Below, in pieces: positions 25,499-33,722 of a stretch of DNA of 64,000 nt. Position 1 is the stretch's first letter, and each line of letters begins with the position of its first letter. Below the pieces are notes generated by a model, which saw nothing but the letters and a program-made list of their open reading frames with translations, made no database searches and was not told where the DNA came from. The position numbers and the translations under genes were made by a program. This DNA comes from Gaiellasilicea sp963763755 (lineage in GTDB: Bacteria > Actinomycetota > Thermoleophilia > Gaiellales > Gaiellaceae), in NCBI GenBank assembly GCA_963763755.1, contig CAVXQE010000006.1:372001-436000 (forward strand), written 5' to 3'.

Positions 25499-25938
25499 CC
25501 CGTTGCGTTCTCGACGTAAGGCGCGAGCACGGCGTCCCAGCCGTGGGTGTAGCCCTGGTACTCATCGGTCGCCTCGGGGACGCGTTCCCAGCCTCGATGT
25601 TCGAGCTCGACTCGCGATCCCGGCCCCTCGGGCGTGAAGCGCACTTCCACCTCGGTGCCGGAGACCTTGCCGATCAGCCACTCCATGGCGAGACGGTGCG
25701 GCGGCTCCCAGGCCGTGATCCTTGCCCACTCGGATGTGCCCTCGTCGGTCACTTCGTACAGCAGACCGCCGACCCGGGGCTCGAAGATCACGTCGGTCAC
25801 CTTGTCGTGCGCGTAGGAGTGCGTCTCCGTCGGCCACCACGACGAGACGCGCGTCGTGAAGAGCTCGAACGCCTCCGCCGGCGCGAAGTCCACGAGCACG
25901 GTCTTGCGAATTGCCTCCGTTGTCACGGTGCTGCTCAT
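25495..25938 (-). CDS. SRPBCC (AHSA1-like) domain protein
   Basis: 147 aa, intact. START/Bet v1-like fold with the AHSA1 signature: IRKTVLVDFAPAEAFELFTT at the N-terminus, then EPRVGGLLYEV, ITAWEPPHRLAMEW, VEVRFTPEGPGSRVELEH and a C-terminal WDAVLAPYVE. The ATGA overlap with the preceding ArsR regulator is the classic pairing of ArsR plus SRPBCC in actinobacteria, where the regulator controls both. Ligand unknown. Confidence 0.92.
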   Translation of the reverse strand: MSSTVTTEAIRKTVLVDFAPAEAFELFTTRVSSWWPTETHSYAHDKVTDVIFEPRVGGLLYEVTDEGTSEWARITAWEPPHRLAMEWLIGKVSGTEVEVRFTPEGPGSRVELEHRGWERVPEATDEYQGYTHGWDAVLAPYVENATG

Positions 25939-26261
25939 CCTGTCTCCTTTCGTGCTGCCTCGCGGAAGCGATCGAGCGCTTCCGACCAGAAGTCGTCGAA
26001 GTAGTCCCGCACTCGGGCAACACCGTCCGGCTCGATCCGGTACACGCGGCGGGTGCCGTCCTTGCGGTCGCTGACGAGACCCGCTGCCTTGAGCACACGG
26101 AGATGCTGCGAGACGGCCGGCCTGCTCACCGGCAGACCCTCGGCCAGCTCGCCGACCGAGCGGGGCCCTGACTTCAGCGACTCGAAGATGCTGCGCCGGG
26201 TCGCGTCGCCGAGAGCATCGAGAACTACTCCGTTAGTCGTCCACTTACCGTAAGTATGCAC
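25935..26261 (-). CDS. ArsR-family winged-helix repressor
   Basis: 108 aa. The winged helix-turn-helix is clear: DALGDATRRSIFESLKSGPR, SVGELAEGLPVSRPAVSQHL and VLKAAGLVSDRKDGTRRVY. No arsenic-type Cys ligands are seen, so it belongs to the metal-independent ArsR group that pairs with SRPBCC proteins. GTG 26261 is the only start in frame, but it lies inside the predicted operator and upstream of the likely transcription start from the TTGACA promoter, so the true start may be non-standard. Translation is coupled to the SRPBCC gene by ATGA. Confidence 0.87.
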   Translation of the reverse strand: MHTYGKWTTNGVVLDALGDATRRSIFESLKSGPRSVGELAEGLPVSRPAVSQHLRVLKAAGLVSDRKDGTRRVYRIEPDGVARVRDYFDDFWSEALDRFREAARKETG

Positions 26262-26267
26262 TTACGG
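26243..26267. promoter_or_regulatory. Three-half-site operator at the ArsR start
   Basis: ACTTAC (26243-26248), GTAAGT (26250-26255) and ACTTAC (26260-26265) form two overlapping perfect inverted repeats; the longer is CCGTAAGT, ATGC, ACTTACGG (26248-26267). It is a good candidate for the autoregulatory ArsR binding site. Confidence 0.6.
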
Positions 26268-26281
26268 ATGCGCGATGTCAA
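26253..26281 (-). promoter_or_regulatory. Putative sigma-70 promoter of arsR-SRPBCC operon
   Basis: On the minus strand a perfect TTGACA (26281-26276) is followed after 17 nt by CATACT (26258-26253). The -35 overlaps the nadE stop, and the -10 lies within the operator repeats, so repressor binding would block RNA polymerase. Confidence 0.5.
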
Positions 26282-27979
26282 CCCTGCCAGCGGTTCGTGA
26301 TCGGCGTCCGCCGGTCGCGCCCGAAGGCCTTCGGGCGCAGCTTCACACCGGGAGGCGCCTGGCGCCGCTTGTACTCGGCACGGTCGATCAGCGCGAGCGC
26401 GCGGTCGACGACGCCTGGGTCGAACCCCTCGGCCACGAGCTCGTCGCGCGAGCGGTCGAGCTCGACGTACGCCTCGAGCACGGGGTCGAGCTCCGGATAG
26501 GGCGGCAGGGAGTCGGAGTCGAGCTGCTCGTCGCGCAGCTCTGCGGACGGCGCGCGCTCGATGATCGAAGCGGGAACGAGCTCGCGGCCGGCCCGCTCGT
26601 TCAGGTGCAGCACGAGCCGGAAGACGTCTGTCTTGTACACGTCCTTGATCAGCGCGAACCCGCCCGCGAGATCGCCGTAGAGCGTCGAGTAGCCGACCGA
26701 GAGCTCCGACTTGTTGCCCGTGGCGAGCACGAGCCAGCCGTGCGTGTTCGAGAGGGCCATCAGCATCGTGCCGCGGATCCGCGCCTGGAGGTTCTCGGCT
26801 GCCAGCCCTTCGAGGCCGCCGAGCGCGGCATGGAACGCGGTGACGATCTCCTCGATCGCGATCTCGCGGAAGTCGCAGCCGAGGTTCTCCGCCAGCCGCC
26901 GCGCGTCGGAGCGCGTGCCCTCGGAGGAGTAGCGGGAGGGCATCGAGACGCAGTGCACGTGCTCCGGCCCGAGCGCGTCGACCGCGAGGGCGGCGACGAG
27001 CGCCGAGTCGATGCCGCCGGAGAGGCCGAGCACGACGTCGCCGAAGCCGTTCTTGTTCGACGTAGTCGTGCAGCGCCAGCACGAGGCCGCGGCGCATCTG
27101 CTCGAGCTCCGGCTCGAACGGGACGATCAGCCCGCCGATCTTGTCCGGCGTCCCGGCGCCCGGTCCGAGCTCGACGACCTCGGGCTGGCGTTCCTCCTCG
27201 CGCTCGCGGGCGAGCGAGCGGCGCCGCACGTCGCGCAGGCGCCGGCCGATGGCCTCGCTCGGGTCGAGGTCGACGACGAGAAGCGCTTCCTCGAAGCCCG
27301 GGGCCCGCGCGAGCACCTCGCCCTCGTCGTCGAGCACGACCGAGTGGCCGTCGAAGAGGAGCTCGTCCTGACCGCCGACGAGGTTGCAGAAGGCGAGGTA
27401 GGCGGAGTTGTCCCGGGCGCGGGTCACCAGCATCTCCTCGCGCTCCTCGGCCTTGCCGACGTGGTACGGAGACGCAGAGACGTTGACGAGCAACTCGGCG
27501 CCGGCGAGCGCGAGGTCGGTCGCGGGCGGCCCGGGCTGCCAGATGTCCTCGCAGATCGTCGGGCCGATCAGGACCTCGCCGAGCCGGAGCAGCACGAGCT
27601 CGCGTCCGGGTGCGAAGTAGCGGTCCTCGTCGAAGACGCCGTAGTTCGGGAGATACCGCTTCCGGTAGAGCGTCTTCAGCTCGCCGTCCGCACAGACGGC
27701 GCACGCGTTGAAGAGGTCGCGGTCGAACCACGGCGTCCCGATCAGGGCCGTCAGGCCCGTGCAGGAGCGCGCGATCTCTCGCACCGACTCCTCGGCGGCG
27801 CGCACGAACGACGGACGCAGCAGGAGGTCCTCCGGCGGATAGCCGGTGACCGCAAGCTCGGGGAGGAGGACGAGGTCGGCCTTCTCCGAGCGAGCGTCGG
27901 AAAGAGCGGCGAGAATACGCTCGCGGTTGCCCTCCAGGTCGCCGACGACTGCATTGATCTGGGCAAGAGCAAGCCGCAT
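26278..27979 (-). CDS. nadE: NAD+ synthase, glutamine-hydrolysing, one frame break
   Basis: Last step of NAD synthesis. About 566 aa with an N-terminal carbon-nitrogen hydrolase (glutaminase) domain: Glu in LVLLPELAVTGYPPEDLL, Lys in YRKRYLPNYGVFDE, Cys in PTICEDIWQPG. A C-terminal NAD synthase domain has the P-loop LGLSGGIDSALVAAL and the later TGNKSELSVGYSTLYGD. A frame break near 27058 sits between LHDYV and KNGFGDVV in the linker. ATG 27979. The enzyme is usually essential, so the break is probably an error. It is divergent from the hotdog-fold gene. Confidence 0.94.
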
Positions 27980-27997
27980 CAACGCGATTCTACCGGT

Positions 27998-28681
27998 TTG
28001 CGACTCTCAGGCGAAAACATCGTGATCGACCGCCGCTACCGCGGTCCCGCTCAGTCGGGGAACGGCGGCTACACGGCGGGGATGCTCGCTGCCTTCGTCG
28101 CTGGACCCGCGGAGGTGACGCTCCGCCTGCCTCCGCCGCTCGACCGGCCGCTCGCCGTCGTCCGCGAGGAAGGTCTCGTGCGCCTGCTCGACGGCGAGGC
28201 GCTCGTCGCCGAGGCGCGGGCTGAGGGCCCCGCGCTCGAGCCGCCGTCGCCGCCGTCGCTCGCCGAGGCAGAGAAGGCTGCCGCCGCCCATGTCCATCTC
28301 AGCGGCGAGAACTTCGCCGAGTGCTTCAGCTGCGGCATCCGACCGGACGACGGTCTCTGCATTCACGTCGGACCGGTCGCGGGGACGAACCTCCACGCGG
28401 CGCCGTGGACAGCGGCCGAGGTCTCGCCGGAGGTCGTCTGGGCGGCGATCGATTGTCCGGGTGCCTGGGCCGTTGGCGCTCCCGGCCGCGGCGAGATCGT
28501 GCTCGGCCGGATGGCCGCGGAGATCGTGCGCCTGCCCGAGGAAGGGGAGACCTGCATCGTCGTCGCCTGGCCGCTCGGCGAGGACGGCCGCAAGCTGTAC
28601 GCCGGCACGGCGCTCTTCGCGGCCGGAGGCGAGCTGCTCGCGGTCGCCCGCCAGACCTGGATTCAGCCGAAGGCCGCCTAG
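27998..28681 (+). CDS. Hotdog-fold thioesterase-like protein
   Basis: 227 aa from TTG 27998 (GTG 28022 is an alternative that begins VIDRRYRGPAQSGNGGY). The C-terminal half looks like an acyl-CoA thioesterase hotdog domain: WAAIDCPGAWAVGAPG, VLGRMAAEIVRLPEEGE, and a final LLAVARQTWIQPKAA. A Cys-containing segment ECFSCGIRPDDGLCIHVGP lies in the middle. Two similar phrases, LSGENIVID and LSGENFAEC, begin the two halves and hint at internal duplication. Function and substrate are unknown. Confidence 0.75.
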   Translation: MRLSGENIVIDRRYRGPAQSGNGGYTAGMLAAFVAGPAEVTLRLPPPLDRPLAVVREEGLVRLLDGEALVAEARAEGPALEPPSPPSLAEAEKAAAAHVHLSGENFAECFSCGIRPDDGLCIHVGPVAGTNLHAAPWTAAEVSPEVVWAAIDCPGAWAVGAPGRGEIVLGRMAAEIVRLPEEGETCIVVAWPLGEDGRKLYAGTALFAAGGELLAVARQTWIQPKAA

Positions 28682-28685
28682 CCGC

Positions 28686-29430
28686 TCAGCTCTCTCGTCT
28701 GAGCCTGATCGCGTTCAGATCCTCGGCCAGGATCCGGTCGATCCGCGACTCGAGCACGTCGGGCGGATCGTGCTCGGCGTGGAGGTAGCGGCCTGACAGG
28801 GCGTCGAAGCGGCCGGAGGCGAGCTCGAGCACGAGGCGTGGCGCCAGCTCGGGTGGAGTCCACGGCGCGCCCTCGGGAAACTGGTCGCCGGTCATGTCCG
28901 TGTTGACGAGCCCGGGGCTGATCACGAACACCTTCACGCCGTGCGGCTCCGACCTGCTTCGCGAGTGTCTCCCCGTAGCGCCCGACTGCGGCCTTGCTCG
29001 CGCTGTACGCCCCGGATGTCGAGCCGGGCAGGTACGACGCGCCGCTACCGGTGATCACGATCCTGCCGCCGCCGCGTTCGATCATCCCCGGGAGCGCCAG
29101 GCGGCAGGTGAGGTACGCGCCGAGGACGTTGACCTCGAAGATGCGCCACCACTCGTCCGGGTCCGTCTCCCAGGACTCCTCCCAGAGGGCGATGCCGGCG
29201 TTCGCGACGAGCAGGTCGATCGGCCCGGCCGCGGCGATCATCCGCTCCACGTCTTCGCGCTTCGAGACGTCGCCGACGACCGCGGTGCCGCCGATCTCGC
29301 TGGCGATCTCGTCGACCTGTTCGCTCGAACGAGCGGTCACGGTCACGTCCCAGCCTGCGTTTGACAGCTCCCGGGCGATGTCCGCGCCGATGCCGCGTCC
29401 ACCTCCGGTCACGAGTGCTCTAGACGGCAT
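28686..29430 (-). CDS. Short-chain dehydrogenase/reductase, one frame break
   Basis: About 247 aa, classical SDR. It has cofactor motif LVTGGGRGIGADIARELS, NANAG-type DLLVANAG, catalytic Ser in VITGSGASYLPG, and YxxxK in AYSASKAAVGRYGE. A frame break near 28955 precedes VKVFVISPGLVNTDM. It overlaps the acyl-CoA synthetase end by 11 nt, so the two form an operon; an alcohol or 3-hydroxyacyl substrate is plausible but unproven. It converges on the hotdog gene with a 4-nt gap. Confidence 0.87.
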
Positions 29431-31312
29431 CTGCGATCTCCTCCAGGACGTCGGGGTTCTCCAGGGTCGAAAGGTCGCCGGGGTCCTCGCCGAGCGCCTT
29501 CGCGCGGACCGCGCGGCGGACGATCTTCGCGGAGCGGGTCTTCGGAAGTGCCGAGACGAACAGGACGCGCTCGGGCGCGAAGGCCTTGCCGAGCGAGGCG
29601 GCGACCGCGGCCTTGATCCCGGCGGCGTCCTCCTCGGCGCCGGGTTTCAGCGCGACGAAGATCCACGCCGTCTCGCCCTTCACCTCGTGCGGGACGCCGA
29701 TCGCGGCCGCCTCGGCGACCGAGGGATGGTCGAGCGCCGCGGACTCGAGCTCGGCGGGGCCGATGCGCTTGCCGGCGATGTTGAGCGTGTCGTCGGAGCG
29801 GCCGTGCAGGTACCAGTAGCCGTCGTCGTCGATCGAGGCCCAGTCGCCGTGCGTCCACACGCCGGGAAAGCGGCGCCAGTACGACTCGAGGTAGCGCTCG
29901 TCGTCGCCCCAGATGCCGCGGGTCATCGACGGCCAGGCATTCGTGCAGACGAGCTCGCCGACCTCACCGCGCAGCGGCTCGCCCTCCGGCGAGTAGACCT
30001 CCATCGCCATGCCGAGCGCCGGAAAGCCGAGTGAGACGGGCTTCGAGGGCTCCATCGGCGTGACGGAGAGGAAGCACGCGCCGACCTCGGTGCCGCCGGA
30101 GATGTTGATGATCGGAATGCTCCCGCCGCCGGCCACGTGCTCGTTCAGCCAGTCGTACGGGCCGGCGTTCCACGGCTCGCCAGTCGTCGTGATCGCGCGC
30201 AGCGACGAGAGATCGGTCTCCGGGTCGCCCTTCGGGATCAGCGCGCGGACGAGAGTCGGGGAGAGGCCGAGCATCGTCACGCGCTCCTCCTCGACCAGGC
30301 GCCAGAGCCGGTCGTCGGGCCAGTCCGGCGCGCCTTCCATGTACACGACGGACGCTCCGAGCGCACCGGCGCCGACCACCGTCCAGGGCCCCATGATCCA
30401 GCCCATGTCGGTTGCGAAGAGGACGCGGTCGCCGGCGCGGATCTCGGACTGGTAGGCCGCCTCCCGTGCGATCGAGAGCAGGAAGCCGCCGTGCACGTGC
30501 AGTGCTCCCTTGGGCCGCCCGGTCGTGCCCGAGGTGTAGGCGAGCAGGTAGGGATGCTCCGCCTCGACCTCGAGTGCGGGCAGCTCGCCGGGGCCGAGCT
30601 CGACGTCCCACTCCATCGACTCCCGTTTCCAGATCAGCACGTGCTCGACCGAAGGCGCGTCGCGGCGTGCCTCTTCGACCGTCTCGCGCATCGGAATCCG
30701 CGTCCCGCGACGAAGCGAGTAGTCGGCAGTGATCACGACCTTCGCGCCGGAGTCCTGCAGCCGCTGGACGATCGCCGGCGCGGCGAAGCCGGAGAAGATC
30801 GGCACCTGGACGGCGCCGATGTGAGCGCAGGCATGCGAGGCGATGGCCGCTTCCGGAGACATCGGCATGTAGATCGCGACGCGGTCGCCCGGCTCGACGC
30901 CGAATGACTTCAGCACCTCCGCGATCTGAACCGTCTGGCGCGAGAGCTCCGCAAAGGTCCACTCGCGCCGCGCACCGTCCTCGCCCCGGAAGACCGCCGC
31001 AGAGGCGTCGGGCGTCCGCCTCGCCCAGGCGTGGAGACACGCGGTCGCGATGTTCAGCCGCGCTCCCTCGAACCACGTCGTCCACTCGATCCCGCGCGAG
31101 TCGTTCCGCACGTTGTCCCATGGCCGCGTGAGCTCGAGCTCGAGGTCGTCGGCGACGGCGCGCCAGAAGCGCTCGGGCTCCTCGACCGAGACGCGGTGGA
31201 GGGAGGTGTAGTCCTCGCAGCCGAGGGCACGGGCGAGACGAACGACATTTGCCGCCTCGAGCTGCGCGGCGGTCGGCGACCAGGCGAATTTGACGAGTGG
31301 GTTAGCGATCAC
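29420..31312 (-). CDS. AMP-dependent acyl-CoA synthetase (Acs-like)
   Basis: 630 aa, intact. ANL-superfamily ligase. P-loop LLAYTSGTTGRPKGALHVHG near 260; adenylation block INISGGTEVGACFLS in place of the Acs WWQTE signature; HGDWASIDDDGYWYLHGR; C-terminal KTRSAKIVRRAV with the catalytic Lys but Ser-Ala-Lys instead of Ser-Gly-Lys. Lack of the Trp pocket suggests a larger acid than acetate, for example acetoacetate or a branched or aromatic acid. GTG 31312 lies inside a large inverted repeat shared with the divergent MFS gene. It is co-transcribed with the downstream SDR. Confidence 0.88.
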   Translation of the reverse strand: MIANPLVKFAWSPTAAQLEAANVVRLARALGCEDYTSLHRVSVEEPERFWRAVADDLELELTRPWDNVRNDSRGIEWTTWFEGARLNIATACLHAWARRTPDASAAVFRGEDGARREWTFAELSRQTVQIAEVLKSFGVEPGDRVAIYMPMSPEAAIASHACAHIGAVQVPIFSGFAAPAIVQRLQDSGAKVVITADYSLRRGTRIPMRETVEEARRDAPSVEHVLIWKRESMEWDVELGPGELPALEVEAEHPYLLAYTSGTTGRPKGALHVHGGFLLSIAREAAYQSEIRAGDRVLFATDMGWIMGPWTVVGAGALGASVVYMEGAPDWPDDRLWRLVEEERVTMLGLSPTLVRALIPKGDPETDLSSLRAITTTGEPWNAGPYDWLNEHVAGGGSIPIINISGGTEVGACFLSVTPMEPSKPVSLGFPALGMAMEVYSPEGEPLRGEVGELVCTNAWPSMTRGIWGDDERYLESYWRRFPGVWTHGDWASIDDDGYWYLHGRSDDTLNIAGKRIGPAELESAALDHPSVAEAAAIGVPHEVKGETAWIFVALKPGAEEDAAGIKAAVAASLGKAFAPERVLFVSALPKTRSAKIVRRAVRAKALGEDPGDLSTLENPDVLEEIADAV

Positions 31313-31318
31313 TAACCT
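31290..31318 (+). promoter_or_regulatory. Putative MFS promoter
   Basis: TTGACG (31290-31295) and TAACCT (31313-31318) with a 17-nt spacer. The whole -10 lies within the 31-bp operator, which suits repression. Confidence 0.45.
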
Positions 31319-31331
31319 AGTGGTCGCTAAC
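31301..31331. promoter_or_regulatory. 31-bp operator between divergent acyl-CoA synthetase and MFS genes
   Basis: Left arm GTTAGCGATCACTA (31301-31314) and right arm TAGTGGTCGCTAAC (31318-31331) are complementary except for one base, with a 3-nt centre. It overlaps the MFS -10 and the synthetase start codon. The TetR protein two genes downstream (32772) is the natural candidate to bind it. Confidence 0.65.
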
Positions 31332-31350
31332 GTACGCAGAAGGGAACTTC

Positions 31351-32775
31351 ATGGCTCTCCCAATCTTCTCAGAGGAACGGCGCAAGTGGTGGACGCTCGG
31401 CGCCGTCTCCCTCGGCCTCTTCATGATCATGCTGGACAACACGGTGGTGAACGTGGCCCTGCCGGCGATCCAGAAGGAACTCGGCACAGGACTCTCCGAG
31501 CTCCAGTGGATCGTCACCGGCTACGCCCTCACCTTCGCCGCGCTGATGCTGATCGGCGGCAAGCTCGCCGACGCCTACGGCCGCCGGCTGATCTTCGTCA
31601 TCGGGATCCTGATCTTCACGGCCGCGTCGCTCTGGTGCGGGCTCGCCGACTCGGGGAACATGCTGATCGCTGCGCGGGTCCTGCAGGGTGCCGGCGCCGC
31701 GCTGATGAACCCCGCGACGCTCTCGATCATCGCGGCGACCTTCCCCCCGAAGGAGCGCGGGATGGCGATCGGGATCTGGGCCGGCACCGCCGCCCTCGCG
31801 CTCGCGATCGGCCCGCTCCTCGGCGGCCTCCTCACCGAGCATCTGAGCTGGCACTGGATCTTCTTCGTCAACATCCCGGTCGGCGCCATCGCGATCGCCG
31901 CAAGCTTCCTGTTCATCAAGGAGTCGCGCGACGACACGCATGAGAGCCTCGACCTGCCCGGGCTCGGGACCTCTGCGCTCGGCCTCTTTGCCCTGACGTA
32001 CGGCCTGATCGAGGCGAACGCCTACGGCTGGACGTCCGCGCGGATCGTCGGCTCGTTCGTCATCGCGGTGGTCGCTCTCGCGTCCTTCGTGCAGATCGAG
32101 CGCCGCCGCCGGGCGCCGATGCTCGATCTGACCCTCTTCCGCAGCGGCACCTACGCGGGTGCCAACGTCGCGATGCTGCTCGTCGCACTCGCGATGTTCG
32201 GCATCTTCTTCTTCGTCTCGCTCTACATGCAGAACATCCTCGGCTACTCGGCCGTTCAGGCCGGCGCCGCGTTCCTGCCGATGACGGTCTTGATCATCCT
32301 CGTGGCGCCGTTCGCGGGAAAGGCGTCCGACAAGTACGGCTCCCGCTGGCTGATGACGATCGGGATGGTGCTGCTCGGCGTGCAGCTGCTCTACCTCTCG
32401 CAGATGGGGGCAGACGCCAGCTTCTGGAACCTGCTTCCGGGCTTCATCGTCGGCGGCTTCGGCATGGCGATGACCATGACTCCGACCGCAGCCGCGGCAA
32501 CTCGCGCGGTGCCGGTCGAGAAGTCGGGTGTCGGGTCCGCGGTCCTGAACGCGATGCGGCAGGTCGGCGGTTCGGTCGGGATCGCGCTGATGGGTGCGAT
32601 CGTCGCGGCCCAGACGGCCGACAATCCCGGGGTCGACGGCTTCATGGCCGGCTTCGAGCGAGCCCTGATCGTCGCGGCATTCATCGCGTTCGCCGGCTCG
32701 ATCGTCGCGTTTGCGCTCGTGCGCCAGGAGGCGGCGAGCGAGGAGGAGCCCAGGCCGATGGAGGTCGCGGCCTGA
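31351..32775 (+). CDS. MFS drug exporter, DHA2 (14-TM) family
   Basis: 474 aa, intact. EmrB/QacA-type multidrug efflux permease using the proton gradient. N-terminal motif D1 is LGLFMIMLDNTVVNVALP, motif A is GGKLADAYGRRLIF, motif C-like segment is IGPLLGGLLTEHLSWHWIFF, and the C-terminal half has PTAAAATRAVPVEKSGVGSA. About 14 hydrophobic helices. ATG 31351 with AAGGGAAC about 8 nt upstream. It is followed directly by a TetR regulator through a CTGA overlap, the usual efflux plus repressor arrangement. Substrate unknown. Confidence 0.93.
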   Translation: MALPIFSEERRKWWTLGAVSLGLFMIMLDNTVVNVALPAIQKELGTGLSELQWIVTGYALTFAALMLIGGKLADAYGRRLIFVIGILIFTAASLWCGLADSGNMLIAARVLQGAGAALMNPATLSIIAATFPPKERGMAIGIWAGTAALALAIGPLLGGLLTEHLSWHWIFFVNIPVGAIAIAASFLFIKESRDDTHESLDLPGLGTSALGLFALTYGLIEANAYGWTSARIVGSFVIAVVALASFVQIERRRRAPMLDLTLFRSGTYAGANVAMLLVALAMFGIFFFVSLYMQNILGYSAVQAGAAFLPMTVLIILVAPFAGKASDKYGSRWLMTIGMVLLGVQLLYLSQMGADASFWNLLPGFIVGGFGMAMTMTPTAAAATRAVPVEKSGVGSAVLNAMRQVGGSVGIALMGAIVAAQTADNPGVDGFMAGFERALIVAAFIAFAGSIVAFALVRQEAASEEEPRPMEVAA

Positions 32776-33382
32776 GCACGCTCGGGAAGATCCGCCTGCC
32801 GGCCGCCGAACGCCGGCAGGCGATCCTCGACGCGGCGCTGCGCGTCTTCGCCGAGGGGAGCTACAGCGGCGCGACGACGGCGGACATCGCGCGGGAGGCA
32901 GGTGTCTCGGAGCCCATCCTCTACCGCCACTTCGCGAGCAAGCGCGAGCTCTACCTGGCGTGCCTCGACTGGGCCTGGCAGTCGTTCCGCGAAGCGCTGG
33001 ACGCCAAGCTCGACGAGCTCGGCGACGAGCACGCGGTGACGGCTGTCAGTCAGGCCTCGCGCGAGTTCCACGCCTCCGGCGGCATCAAGCCGGTGACGTT
33101 GTGGATCCAGGCGCTCACCGAGGCCGGGGAGGACGAGGAGATCCGGAGCTACCTCCGCCGTCAGCTCCGAGAAGTGCACGACTACATCGCCGCCGCCGTC
33201 CGTCGCGCGCAGGTCGCAGGTGGTGTCCCGCAGGATCGTGACCCGGACGCCGAGGCGTGGATCTTCGTCGGTGCCGCTCCTACTTCTCTCCGTTCGCAGA
33301 CCGCCTCGGCGGCCTGCTCGGCCCGGACGACTTCAAGGCGATGGCCGCCCAGCGCCTCCGCTGGCTCACCGGCACCGAGTAA
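32772..33382 (+). CDS. TetR-family regulator, CTG start, one frame break
   Basis: About 202 aa. N-terminal TetR HTH: RRQAILDAALRVFAEGSYSG and TTADIAREAGVSEPILYRHF. The C-terminal ligand domain is helical and continues across a frame break near 33278 to end LRWLTGTE. No ATG/GTG/TTG exists near the N-terminus; CTG 32772, overlapping the MFS stop as CTGA, gives MSTLGKIRLPAAERR, a normal TetR beginning. It probably represses the MFS gene through the 31-bp operator at 31301. Confidence 0.86.
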
Positions 33383-33420
33383 GCGCCTTCAGCCGAGCGA
33401 AGCGACCCGGGGCTTGGCGC

Positions 33421-33450
33421 GAACCGGGATCTGCTCCGCGGATCCGGTTC
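33421..33450. repeat. Imperfect inverted repeat in the TetR 3' region
   Basis: GAACCGGGATC and GATCCGGTTC form a 10-bp stem with one bulged G around a GC-rich loop. It lies 38 nt after the tetR stop and could terminate the MFS-tetR message, though no T tract follows on the plus strand. Confidence 0.4.
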
Positions 33451-33461
33451 TGCTGCGCCCT

Positions 33462-33636
33462 AAAAAGAACAGATCGTCCCCGGCTGCGGCTCCGGGGACG
33501 ATCTGTGAGGCAAGCTGCCACGAGGGCGACACTCCGAGCGACGTGACTCTGCGGCCCAGTCACGGCACTACGGTTGCGGCGGTCGCCTTCTGGGTGGCGC
33601 GCCCTTGCACTAGACCTGGCGTCGGCCGTGCAAGTT
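33462..33636 (-). ncRNA. Candidate small RNA, about 175 nt, unassigned
   Basis: No protein frame of note, but a complete transcription unit on the minus strand. Promoter TTGACT-17-TACAGT (33671-33643) predicts a start near 33636. The end is a perfect 15-bp hairpin (33506-33492 pairing with 33483-33469) followed by TTCTTTTT. Internal perfect stems include CTTGCAC with GTGCAAG (33633-33604) and CGTGACT with AGTCACG. No gene follows on this strand, so a riboswitch or attenuator is unlikely. I see no SRP core (GGAAGCAG type), no RNase P or tmRNA signature; 6S RNA by size is possible. It may also be a novel regulator tied to the divergent XRE-TPR gene. Confidence 0.6.
33469..33506 (-). terminator. 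Strong intrinsic terminator of the small RNA
   Basis: ACAGATCGTCCCCGG and its exact complement, 15 bp, around an 8-nt loop. On the minus strand it is followed directly by TTCTTTTTA (33468-33460). This is the best rho-independent terminator in the window. On the plus strand no T run follows. Confidence 0.8.
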
Positions 33637-33642
33637 GGCCCC

Positions 33643-33671
33643 ACTGTAGGAGCCAGGTCCGCAAAAGTCAA
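33643..33671 (-). promoter_or_regulatory. Promoter of the small RNA
   Basis: On the minus strand, -35 TTGACT (33671-33666), 17-nt spacer, -10 TACAGT (33648-33643). The -35 is part of a repeated GTCAAGT half-site, so the same regulator could control it. Confidence 0.55.
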
Positions 33672-33714
33672 GTAGGTCGGTCAAGTGATTTCGTGGTACG
33701 ATTCGCTTCACTTG
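33667..33714. promoter_or_regulatory. Repeated GTCAAGT half-sites in the XRE-TPR control region
   Basis: GTCAAGT occurs at 33667-33673 and 33680-33686 as a 13-nt-spaced direct repeat. TCACTTG at 33708-33714 is the complement of CAAGTGA at 33682-33688, giving a 7-bp inverted repeat. An extended -10, TGGTACGAT (33694-33702), for the plus strand lies between them. These are good candidate binding sites for the XRE-TPR protein. Confidence 0.5.
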
Positions 33715-33722
33715 TCCCCGCG

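Noticed and set aside
24490..26004. One bifunctional glycosylase-NUDIX protein of about 500 aa
   Set aside because: Family ends and an ATGA junction show two genes separated by a one-base error; text after about 25430 in that frame is not protein-like.
33462..33636. Assignment of the small RNA as SRP RNA, RNase P RNA or tmRNA
   Set aside because: The conserved SRP apical loop, RNase P core and tmRNA ends were looked for and not found; the length also does not suit RNase P or tmRNA. 6S RNA cannot be excluded by eye.
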